Shown one piece after another: positions 7,558 to 13,486 of a stretch of 16,129 nucleotides of DNA; position 1 is the first letter of the stretch; every line of letters starts with the position of its first letter. The stretch is from the NCBI GenBank assembly GCA_964195485.1, contig CAXMPG010000142.1, forward strand, positions 1 to 16,129, read 5' to 3'. This DNA is from CAJXZP01 sp964195485. GTDB taxonomy: Bacteria > Bacteroidota > Bacteroidia > Flavobacteriales_G > Salibacteraceae. The translations under genes and the position numbers were made by a program. The notes beneath the pieces are model-generated. The model was not told where the DNA came from. It did no database searches and saw only the letters and a list, made by a program, of their open reading frames with translations.

Positions 7558-8780
7558 CGACTCAGTTTAAACCCTAATTTCTGTAATTGGTGCCAATAAT
7601 CGGGGTAAGATTTTTCTACTACCTCTGGGTTTTCAATATCCAATTCACCTGATATTAAAGCTAAAGGAGCTAAAGCCATGGCCATTCTATGATCTTGATA
7701 TGTCTCGATATTCACTAACGTGTGAAAATTCTCTTTCAAACCTTGCATCATCAATATACTATCGTCAGAAACATCCAATAAAACTCCAAATTTCGACAAC
7801 TCATTTTTCATCGCTTGAGCCCTATTGGTTTCTTTAAACTGTAGATTATGGGTACCTGAAATCACTATTGTAAACCCAATCACCGCGGCCATAGCAAGAA
7901 AAGGCTGCACCAAATCAGGCGTTTCTTTAAAATCAAGAATTCTAGGGCAATTGATTTCTTTAGGTTTTGAATATCGAAGATGAAGACCTGTTTCATCAAA
8001 GGTACTTGCTACACCAAAGGAGCTAAATAGCTCTATCACTCTTTTATCACCTTGAATGCTTATTTGCTTAACATTCGCAATATGTAAATAAGGCAATTGA
8101 GCAATAACAACTAATTCGTACCAAAAGGAAACTGCAGACCAATCATACTCCACTTCCATAGAATCAAAATAATAATCTGATTTTGTAATGGAAATTACAT
8201 CCCCTTTAAAGCCTACGTTAGCTCCACAATTATGCATAAGTTCGGCCGTCATTTTTAAATACGGCACAGAGACCTTACTTCCAGTGAGCTTAATCTCTAA
8301 TCCATTTTTCAACTTAGGCGCAATCAACATTAGCGCACTAATAAACTGACTACTAACACTGGAATCAATTTCAATTTGCCCGCCTATCAGCTCTTTTCCA
8401 TTTATTTTCAATGGAGGAAACCCTTCCTTTTCTAAATACTGAATTTCTGCACCAAGTGTTTTTAAGGCATCAACCAATAATGAAATAGGTCGTAGTTTCA
8501 TTCTGTCAGACCCGGTCAGAATGTGCTCTCCTTTTGTAATCGCTAAATAACCCGTTAAAAAACGAAAGGCGGTACCTGCATGCCCCACATCAAATACAGC
8601 AGGCATTTCCGTTAACAGTTGCGCCAAAACAATCGTATCTTGAGCCCTAGACAAGTTTGTTATCTCTCCTAAACCAGAATCTGATAAGGCCTTGATAATT
8701 AATAACCGATTAGAAATACTTTTTGAAGAAGGAACTTCAACAGCCGCTTCATTAATGCTATTTGGAGCAGAAAGTCTCAT
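7554..8780 (-). CDS. aroA: 3-phosphoshikimate 1-carboxyvinyltransferase (EPSP synthase)
   Basis: AroA joins phosphoenolpyruvate to shikimate-3-phosphate, the sixth step of the shikimate pathway, in the cytoplasm. The 408-residue product has the family signatures in order: VPSSKSISNR (16-25, with Lys20, Ser21 and Arg25 for substrate binding), GHAGTAFRFLT (66-76, PEP site), DRMKLRPI (92-99), SSVSSQFISALML (140-152), PDLVQPFLAMAA (288-299, catalytic Asp289), FKETNRAQAM (315-324, Lys316/Glu317) and QDHRMAMAL (362-370). It is slightly shorter than the E. coli enzyme (427). The ATG shares its A with the aroB TAA (TAATG at 8782-8778), which points to translational coupling. The HAGTAFRF form of the PEP loop, rather than NAGTAMRP, is in my recollection common in Bacteroidota. 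Identification is secure. Confidence 0.96.
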   Translation of the reverse strand: MRLSAPNSINEAAVEVPSSKSISNRLLIIKALSDSGLGEITNLSRAQDTIVLAQLLTEMPAVFDVGHAGTAFRFLTGYLAITKGEHILTGSDRMKLRPISLLVDALKTLGAEIQYLEKEGFPPLKINGKELIGGQIEIDSSVSSQFISALMLIAPKLKNGLEIKLTGSKVSVPYLKMTAELMHNCGANVGFKGDVISITKSDYYFDSMEVEYDWSAVSFWYELVVIAQLPYLHIANVKQISIQGDKRVIELFSSFGVASTFDETGLHLRYSKPKEINCPRILDFKETPDLVQPFLAMAAVIGFTIVISGTHNLQFKETNRAQAMKNELSKFGVLLDVSDDSILMMQGLKENFHTLVNIETYQDHRMAMALAPLALISGELDIENPEVVEKSYPDYWHQLQKLGFKLSR

Positions 8781-9856
8781 TATTCGCCTCCTACCACTTC
8801 TTGTAAATACTCAAAAGATTCTAATGCTAATTGCATAGACACCTCTTGATTTATAATGGATTTACCTGGTTCTGAAATTAACACAAATTGCAGGGTAGAA
8901 CCGGCATTCTTTTTATCGTGTTTTAACGGTAACTCTAAATTCTCTGCCATAAGCCAACTCACAAACTCTAAATCAAAAACCGTATTTAATAGGTTTACAA
9001 TTTCTAATAAGTTGGACGCACTTAAACCGGCTTTTTTATGTGAGATATATGCCGCACTAATCATTCCTGCAGCAACAGCCTCACCATGCAATACTTCTGT
9101 ATCAGAATCCATGAACAAGGTTTCTATCGCATGACCTATGGTATGTCCGAAATTCAACGTTTTACGAATTCCATTATCTAAAGGGTCTTCTTTAACAAAA
9201 TCATTTTTTATAGCTACGGATTGGGGTAATAACTCGGTTACAAAATCAATAGATGGCGCGCCTTTTTGCTTCATCAACTCCCAAGAGTTCGAGTTTGCTA
9301 TTAAAGCGTGCTTAATCATTTCTGCATACCCAGAAACAAACTCACGATCTGGTAAGGTTTGCAAAAACTCCGTATGAATGAAAACCCCTTTAGGATTAGA
9401 AAAATAACCTAATTGATTTTTTAATTGATGAAAATTCACCCCAACTTTACCACCTACTGAAGCATCAGCCATCGCTAAAAGTGTAGTTGGAATATTAATA
9501 ACATCCACTCCTCTTTTGTACGTTGCAGCAACAAAGCCTCCTAAATCAGTCACTACTCCGCCACCAATGTTTAGGATTAAATCACCTCTAGTTATTTCTA
9601 AATCGGTGAAATTCTCCCAAAGTTGATGCGCCAAGTCAATAGACTTACTATCCTCTCCAGGCTCTATTTTGAAAACCTGCTGTTCCACCTTTAAAGCGCC
9701 TAAATACGTGTCGATAATAGGTAAGCATAATTCAAGGGTATTACTATCTGCAATGATGTAACGTTTTGAGTTTGGGTAATTGTCATTCACAAAACGAACC
9801 AATTCGTCCATTGAATGATCAAAAACTACCTGATATGTTCCTGCGTTAATGTTCAT
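8780..9856 (-). CDS. aroB: 3-dehydroquinate synthase
   Basis: AroB closes DAHP to 3-dehydroquinate, the second step of the shikimate pathway, using NAD+ and a divalent metal. Seen in the 358-residue product: the NAD-binding region GDLILNIGGGVVTDLGGFVA (about 91-110), KRGVDVINIPTTLLAMADAS, GGKVGVNF, and the metal ligands in GYAEMIKHAL (Glu179), NFGHTIGHAIE and LHGEAVAAGM (His). The reading frame could open two codons earlier at TTG (9862), but I chose ATG at 9856-9854, which shares one base with the TAA of the upstream gene and places the start right before the first strand (MNINAGTYQVVF). Both its junctions are TAATG, so the membrane protein, aroB and aroA form a tightly coupled operon. Confidence 0.96.
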   Translation of the reverse strand: MNINAGTYQVVFDHSMDELVRFVNDNYPNSKRYIIADSNTLELCLPIIDTYLGALKVEQQVFKIEPGEDSKSIDLAHQLWENFTDLEITRGDLILNIGGGVVTDLGGFVAATYKRGVDVINIPTTLLAMADASVGGKVGVNFHQLKNQLGYFSNPKGVFIHTEFLQTLPDREFVSGYAEMIKHALIANSNSWELMKQKGAPSIDFVTELLPQSVAIKNDFVKEDPLDNGIRKTLNFGHTIGHAIETLFMDSDTEVLHGEAVAAGMISAAYISHKKAGLSASNLLEIVNLLNTVFDLEFVSWLMAENLELPLKHDKKNAGSTLQFVLISEPGKSIINQEVSMQLALESFEYLQEVVGGE

Positions 9857-10260
9857 TAGCAATCACACGAAATATCTTCGCCTTTTTTTAAAATGCTTGT
9901 TACCCCAAAATGTTTTGCTTCTGTTTTTGAATACTCAATAACCAAAGTTCCTTTATTCTCTGTTTCATACTCCACTTTATAGCTTCTAGGCCATGTTTCT
10001 ACATGACTGTCGCTAAAAACTACATTTCCATCATTTAGTAATTCATCGTATTCAATACTAGAAAAACCTAGAGAGCCAATCTCACACCAAAAGGCGTCAT
10101 CTAATGCTAAAGTAGAGTCTAATCTGATTTCTTCTAATATTCTATTATTTGGAGTCCAAGCAGTATAGTTACTCGTATTTCTACCACGTAAAAATAACGC
10201 CCAAGCCATAAGTATCCCAAGGCCTAAACCAAAACCATAAATTCTTAATCTTCTTTTCAT
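9856..10260 (-). CDS. Small membrane-anchored protein, DUF4258-like, function unknown
   Basis: The 134-residue product has one N-terminal membrane anchor (basic MKRRLRIYG, then hydrophobic residues to about 25) and a soluble C-terminal domain ending in DISCDC. The pattern NNRILEEI, then YDELLNDGNVVFSDSHV, then YKVEYETENKGTLVIEY recalls the DUF4258-type proteins that accompany aroB in some Flavobacteriales; this is recollection, not a search result. The frame extends to a TTG at 10269, but ATG at 10260 is the likely start because it follows a -7 element (TACATTTG, 10274-10267) after only 6 nt. It is first in the aroB-aroA operon, with a TAATG overlap to aroB. No catalytic motif is evident; the two closing Cys could bind metal or form a disulphide. 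Confidence 0.75.
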   Translation of the reverse strand: MKRRLRIYGFGLGLGILMAWALFLRGRNTSNYTAWTPNNRILEEIRLDSTLALDDAFWCEIGSLGFSSIEYDELLNDGNVVFSDSHVETWPRSYKVEYETENKGTLVIEYSKTEAKHFGVTSILKKGEDISCDC

Positions 10261-10266
10261 GTAGTG

Positions 10267-10274
10267 CAAATGTA
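10267..10274 (-). promoter_or_regulatory. -7 promoter element for the DUF4258-like/aroB/aroA operon
   Basis: On the minus strand 10274-10267 reads TACATTTG, a full match to TAnnTTTG, and is followed by 6 nt and then the ATG at 10260. No clear TTTG is found at the -33 distance. If transcription starts the usual few bases downstream of this element, the mRNA would have almost no leader. Confidence 0.5.
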
Positions 10275-10404
10275 GGGTTTAATGTTAAAGTTTAAGGAAT
10301 AAAAACAGCCCATCAATCAAGTGAATGTTGAGCTATTTTCAAGGTTAAAAGCACTTCCCAATATCCTTCTTTATAGGGAAACGCTTCTCGAAACTTTAAT
10401 CCAT

Positions 10405-10436
10405 AAAAAAAGCCAGAACTTTCGTTCTAGCTTTTT
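10405..10436 (-). terminator. Intrinsic terminator of tRNA-Leu
   Basis: On the minus strand AGCTAGAAC (10432-10424) pairs with GTTCTGGCT (10419-10411) across a GAAA tetraloop, with one U-G wobble, flanked by A/T pairs and followed by a T7 run (10411-10405). It starts 2 nt after the mature 3' end of the tRNA. Confidence 0.9.
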
Positions 10437-10437
10437 G

Positions 10438-10519
10438 TGCGGATGAAAAGACTCGAACTTTCACACCTTGCGGCACTAGATCCTAAGTCTAGCGTGTCTA
10501 CCAATTTCACCACATCCGC
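10438..10519 (-). tRNA. tRNA-Leu (anticodon UAG)
   Basis: On the minus strand the acceptor stem GCGGATG (10519-10513) pairs with CATCCGC (10445-10439), with discriminator A at 10438. The anticodon arm is CTAGA-CTTAGGA-TCTAG with anticodon TAG (10485-10483), reading CUA-type leucine codons. There is an extended class II variable arm (TGCCGCAAGGTGT region) and a T-loop GTTCGAGTC. Length is 82 nt and the CCA end is not encoded. It has a promoter at 10651-10680, a long structured leader, and a terminator directly after the 3' end. Confidence 0.95.
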
Positions 10520-10529
10520 ATTCTTGTTT

Positions 10530-10583
10530 GCTAGACCCTAAGTCTAGCGTGTCTTCCTCTCAATGATAGTTGAGATTCACCAC
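10530..10583 (-). pseudogene. Degenerate copy of the 5' half of tRNA-Leu within the tRNA leader
   Basis: Bases 10531-10554 match 10476-10499 of the tRNA gene at 23 of 24 positions, covering the anticodon arm and the 3' side of the D arm. TTCACCAC (10576-10583) matches tRNA bases 10506-10513. Between them the D-loop sequence is replaced by a 6-bp hairpin (TCTCAA 10558-10563, TTGAGA 10570-10575). The anticodon-arm copy keeps a 6-bp stem and 7-nt loop with TAG. The acceptor 5' strand, variable arm and T arm are absent, so it cannot be a working tRNA. It lies in the same transcript as, and just 5' of, the intact tRNA. Confidence 0.75.
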
Positions 10584-10601
10584 CCCCGATTATGGTCGGG
10601 G
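10584..10601 (-). repeat. GC-rich hairpin in the tRNA-Leu leader
   Basis: CCCCGA (10584-10589) and TCGGGG (10596-10601) form a 6-bp stem with a 6-nt loop. It stands out in an AT-rich setting and sits between the partial tRNA copy and the terminal inverted repeat. There is no T tract after it on either strand, so it is not a terminator. Confidence 0.7.
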
Positions 10602-10610
10602 CGCATTCTG

Positions 10611-10645
10611 TGATTGACAAAACCAAAAAGTTAGCATGTCAATCA
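10611..10645 (-). repeat. Inverted repeat at the predicted 5' end of the tRNA-Leu precursor
   Basis: TGATTGACA (10611-10619) and TGTCAATCA (10637-10645) are a perfect 9-bp inverted repeat with a 17-nt spacer. Its outer end, 10645, is 6 nt past the -7 element, so the precursor RNA would begin with this stem. It could protect the 5' end or be a protein-binding dyad. Confidence 0.65.
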
Positions 10646-10650
10646 GGCGG

Positions 10651-10680
10651 CAAAGATAGTCATCTTTTACATTATGCAAA
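10651..10680 (-). promoter_or_regulatory. Promoter of the tRNA-Leu transcript
   Basis: On the minus strand, TTTG (10680-10677), 18 nt, then TATCTTTG (10658-10651): full matches to the Bacteroidota -33 and -7 elements with normal spacing. Predicted start is near 10645, giving a leader of about 125 nt before the mature tRNA. Confidence 0.75.
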
Positions 10681-10768
10681 CCTAAATATGCTTTTTTGAC
10701 CTAATAATTCTTACCGTCCATTTTTGTTGATAAATACCGATAATCGTTTGCAAAAAACACCCGTATTA

Positions 10769-10799
10769 TTTGAATCTATCAATCGGCATTTTACCTTTG
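10769..10799 (+). promoter_or_regulatory. Promoter of the flavin reductase operon
   Basis: TTTG (10769-10772), 19 nt, TACCTTTG (10792-10799): a perfect match to the Bacteroidota primary sigma consensus at optimal spacing. Only 6 nt separate it from the ATG at 10806, so transcription should start within a few bases of the start codon. Confidence 0.85.
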
Positions 10800-10805
10800 T
10801 AATTC

Positions 10806-11708
10806 ATGCAAAAATTTATTCAAATAAATCCAAAAGAAGAAACCACACCAAAGGTTTTTGGTACCATGCTTGGTTCAATTGGTCCGCGACCAATTGCGTT
10901 AGCTAGTACTGTGGATGAAGAAGGAAACCGAAACTTAAGTCCTTTTTCATTCTTTAATGGATTTAGTGCCAATCCACCGATTGTAGTTTTCTCTCCTTCA
11001 AGAAGAGTAAGAGACAATACTATTAAACATACGCTTGAAAACGTGAAGGCTACTGGTGAAGTTGTGATTAATGTGGTAAACCATGCCATTGTGGAACAAA
11101 TGTCCTTATCCAGTACGGAATACGCAGATGGTGTGGATGAGTTCATTAAATCGGGCTTAACGGCAATAGAAAGTGATTTGGTTAAACCATTTCGTGTAGA
11201 AGAATCTCCTGTATCTATGGAGTGCAAAGTGATTGACATTATTGAGTTAGGCGCAGAGGGTGGCGCTGGGAACTTAGTAATCTGTGAAGTAGTTATGTTT
11301 CATATCAATACTAATGTACTGGGTGAAAACGGAACTATTGACCAAACTAAAATTGATTTAGTAGGTAGAATGGGTGGCGATTGGTATTCAAGAGCACATG
11401 GTGATTCTCTTTTTGAAATTGAAAAACCTCTTCGTACTTTGGGGATTGGAGTAGACCAAATACCTCAAGATATACGCAACTCTAAAGTGCTTACCGGAAA
11501 CGATTTAGGTAGGTTAGGAAATGTAGAAAGTTTACCTGCAGAGTTGGAAGTTAACGATCATAAGTTATTTGAGTTAAGTGAAATTTTCCTAGCTCATGAA
11601 GATGATGGTATTCAATTAGAACTCGAATTACATAAAATAGCAAAAGAACAAATTAATAATAATCAAATACAATTGGCATGGATGACGCTCCTAGCCTTCA
11701 ACGACTAA
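10806..11708 (+). CDS. Flavin reductase-like, FMN-binding split-barrel protein
   Basis: The 300-residue product belongs to the flavin reductase/flavoredoxin-like family: a split beta-barrel that binds FMN and reduces it, or uses it, with NAD(P)H in the cytoplasm. Family landmarks are VFGTMLGSIGPRPIALAST (about 17-35), NLSPFSFFNGFSANPPIVVF (43-62), RRVRDNTIKHTLEN (66-79) and FKVEE/SPV-like region near 150-158. Residues from about 215 to 300 form an extra helical tail beyond the core domain (core about 200 residues). The substrate is unknown. It is first in an apparent operon: DUF3127 follows after 5 nt and the fatty-acid transporter after a further 21 nt. Its promoter ends 6 nt before the ATG, so a leaderless or nearly leaderless mRNA is likely. 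Confidence 0.88.
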   Translation: MQKFIQINPKEETTPKVFGTMLGSIGPRPIALASTVDEEGNRNLSPFSFFNGFSANPPIVVFSPSRRVRDNTIKHTLENVKATGEVVINVVNHAIVEQMSLSSTEYADGVDEFIKSGLTAIESDLVKPFRVEESPVSMECKVIDIIELGAEGGAGNLVICEVVMFHINTNVLGENGTIDQTKIDLVGRMGGDWYSRAHGDSLFEIEKPLRTLGIGVDQIPQDIRNSKVLTGNDLGRLGNVESLPAELEVNDHKLFELSEIFLAHEDDGIQLELELHKIAKEQINNNQIQLAWMTLLAFND

Positions 11709-11713
11709 TAAAA

Positions 11714-12064
11714 ATGGATTTACAATTACAAGGAAGAATTAAAGTGATATTGGATACTCAAACATTTGATAGTGGGTTTTCAAAAAGAAGTTTTGTGGTA
11801 ACAACTGCTGAGCAATATCCTCAAGATGTACAGTTTGACTTTTTCAAAGAAAAATGTAGCGTTTTAGATACTTATACCATTAACGATGAAGTTACGGTAA
11901 GTTTTAACATTCGTGGAAACGAATATAACGGTAAATACTATGTGAACTTAAACGCATGGAAAATGGAAAAAGGTGCTGCTACTAGTGCTCCAGCTGAAAG
12001 CGCTCCACTTCCAACTCCTCCTCCAATTGCTGCAGGTGGTGACGATGACGATTTACCATTCTAA
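11714..12064 (+). CDS. DUF3127 protein, OB-fold-like, with SSB-like acidic C-terminal tip
   Basis: I chose ATG at 11714 (116 residues) over the in-frame ATG at 11678, since the latter overlaps the previous gene and MDLQLQGRIKVIL is where the conserved domain begins. Residues 1-85 are all-beta with the DUF3127 hallmarks FSKRSFVVTT, QYPQDVQFDFFKEKC and IRGNEYNGKYYVNLNAWK, a layout much like the OB fold of single-stranded DNA-binding proteins. A Pro/Ala-rich linker (about 87-109) leads to the end DDDDLPF, which closely resembles the DDDIPF tip with which bacterial SSB recruits repair and replication proteins. Linker plus tip is the SSB architecture. Binding to single-stranded nucleic acid is inference. 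The gene lies between the flavin reductase gene and the transporter gene, which carries a terminator-like hairpin 55 nt after this stop. Confidence 0.85.
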   Translation: MDLQLQGRIKVILDTQTFDSGFSKRSFVVTTAEQYPQDVQFDFFKEKCSVLDTYTINDEVTVSFNIRGNEYNGKYYVNLNAWKMEKGAATSAPAESAPLPTPPPIAAGGDDDDLPF

Positions 12065-12085
12065 ATAAAGAACTAATGCAATTAC

Positions 12086-13453
12086 ATGAGCTTTACTAAT
12101 AAGTTCGTTAAAGTATATAAAGCACTATTGCCTTCGCCATTTACGATTGCAATAGTGCTTTCTTTTTTTGCATTTATTATTGCCCTTTTATTCGGTACTG
12201 GAATAGAAGGAGAATTTAAACCCTATACCATTTTAACCTATTGGGAAAAAGGGCTTTGGAATAATAGTCTTCTCGTTTTTGCCCTACAAATGATGCTCAT
12301 GCTTGTTTTAGGACATGTATTAGCGCTTAGTAATCCCGTAAATAAATTTATCAGTAAAGTAGTTGTCCACTTAGACTCCTCTTCAAAAGCGGCCGCAATA
12401 GTTACGCTGCTAACCATGTTAGTCGCGTTTTTTAATTGGGGATTAGGATTAATCTTTGGAGCAATCATGGCTCGAAAAGTTGCCGAAGAAGCGGTTCGTC
12501 AAGGATGGAAAATCAACTATCCATTAATCGCTGCAGCTGGTTATTCTGGCTTAATGGTTTGGCATGGTGGATTCTCTGGGTCTTCGCTCGCCAAAATTGC
12601 AGAACCAGGACACTTAGCTTCTTTGGTGCCAGATGGGTTATCGTTGGCAAATATCCCAGACGCTATTGATTACGGACAAACGGTTTTTTCTAACATGAAC
12701 CTTACGGCTTCTGCCTTGTTATTGATTATCGTTCCTTTGGCTATGTACTGGATAGGTAAGAAAACAGAAAGCACACCTATTGAGTTAAAATCTCATTTTA
12801 CAAAAGATGAAGTTGAGATTATTGAAGGCGCGGAAAGATTAGATTATTCTCGTATGCTAGGTTGGTTTATTGGAGCTACTATTCTAGGTTATGCGTTATA
12901 TAAAATGTTTTGGGTCCTCGGATTTTCTCATTTCTTTACCCCAAATAATATCAACTTACTATTATTAGGACTTGGAATAATATTTCACCAAAATTTTCAT
13001 TCCTTTCTAAAAGCAGTAGATAATGCTATTTCAGGTGCTGCCGGAATTTTAATCCAATTCCCTTTGTATTTTGGTATTATGGGAATAATGCGCGATTCAG
13101 AATTGATTTCCATGTTTTCGGAATTTATCGCATCCGTGGCATCAGAGCAATCGTTTACCTACTTTACTTTTTTCAGCGCTGGAATGGTAAATATTCTAGT
13201 TCCTAGCGGTGGTGGACAATGGGCTATTCAAGGACCTTTATTAATTGAAACTGCTAATGAAATTGGCGCTCCTTTAGCAAAAAACATCATGGCTTTTGCG
13301 TATGGTGACCAACTTACAAATATGCTCCAACCGTTTTGGGCGCTTCCGCTATTGGGCATTACTGGATTGAAAGCAAAACAAATTTTACCCTACTCCTTAT
13401 TTCTGTTTATTGTAGCCTTACCCATCTTCTTGTTTGTTCTTTGGGTGTTTTAG
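12086..13453 (+). CDS. Short-chain fatty-acid transporter (AtoE family)
   Basis: The 455-residue product is a multi-pass inner-membrane protein matching the AtoE/COG2031 family, thought to take up short-chain fatty acids such as butyrate or acetoacetate. Matches along its length include LPSPFTIAIVLSFFAFIIAL (15-34), LQMMLMLVLGHVLA (67-80), FFNWGLGLIFGAIMARKVA (115-133), HGGFSGSS (160-167), ISGAAGILIQFPLYFGI (315-331), VPSGGGQWAIQGP (372-384) and YGDQLTNMLQPFWALPLLGI (406-425). About 11-12 hydrophobic segments are seen. Start ATG at 12086 fits the family's N-terminus. Unusually, codons 12-28 contain a perfect terminator-like hairpin and T7 run (12119-12169). It faces the glycosyltransferase gene convergently with 11 nt between stops. 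Confidence 0.92.
   Translation: MSFTNKFVKVYKALLPSPFTIAIVLSFFAFIIALLFGTGIEGEFKPYTILTYWEKGLWNNSLLVFALQMMLMLVLGHVLALSNPVNKFISKVVVHLDSSSKAAAIVTLLTMLVAFFNWGLGLIFGAIMARKVAEEAVRQGWKINYPLIAAAGYSGLMVWHGGFSGSSLAKIAEPGHLASLVPDGLSLANIPDAIDYGQTVFSNMNLTASALLLIIVPLAMYWIGKKTESTPIELKSHFTKDEVEIIEGAERLDYSRMLGWFIGATILGYALYKMFWVLGFSHFFTPNNINLLLLGLGIIFHQNFHSFLKAVDNAISGAAGILIQFPLYFGIMGIMRDSELISMFSEFIASVASEQSFTYFTFFSAGMVNILVPSGGGQWAIQGPLLIETANEIGAPLAKNIMAFAYGDQLTNMLQPFWALPLLGITGLKAKQILPYSLFLFIVALPIFLFVLWVF
12119..12169 (+). terminator. Intrinsic terminator-like hairpin inside the transporter coding sequence (possible attenuator)
   Basis: AAAGCACTATTGC (12119-12131) and GCAATAGTGCTTT (12149-12161) form a perfect 13-bp stem with a 17-nt loop, followed by C and a T7 run (12163-12169). 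It begins 55 nt after the DUF3127 stop and 33 nt into the transporter gene, covering codons 12-28. It could end transcripts of the two upstream genes, or act as a translation-sensitive attenuator of the transporter. The structure is plain in the sequence; activity is inferred. Confidence 0.75.
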
Positions 13454-13486
13454 GGTTGGCTTTATTACTTTTTTAAAAACCCTAAA
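13449..13486. repeat. Inverted repeat spanning both convergent stop codons
   Basis: TTTAGGGTT (13449-13457) and AACCCTAAA (13478-13486) are a perfect 9-bp inverted repeat with a 20-nt spacer that includes the stop codon of the glycosyltransferase gene; the left arm includes the transporter stop. There is no T tract after either arm, so a terminator role for both genes is possible but weakly supported. Confidence 0.35.

Noticed and set aside
10530..10601. A second functional tRNA gene
   Set aside because: The copy lacks acceptor pairing, variable arm and T arm, and its D loop is replaced by a hairpin.
10820..11239. Long open frame on the minus strand opposite the flavin reductase gene
   Set aside because: Antisense to a clear family member; its translation shows no domain or signal and follows from codon use of the real gene.
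11678..11713. N-terminal 12-residue extension of the DUF3127 protein
   Set aside because: It overlaps the flavin reductase gene, adds residues not expected before the conserved MDLQLQGRIK start, and ATG at 11714 leaves a normal 5-nt gap.
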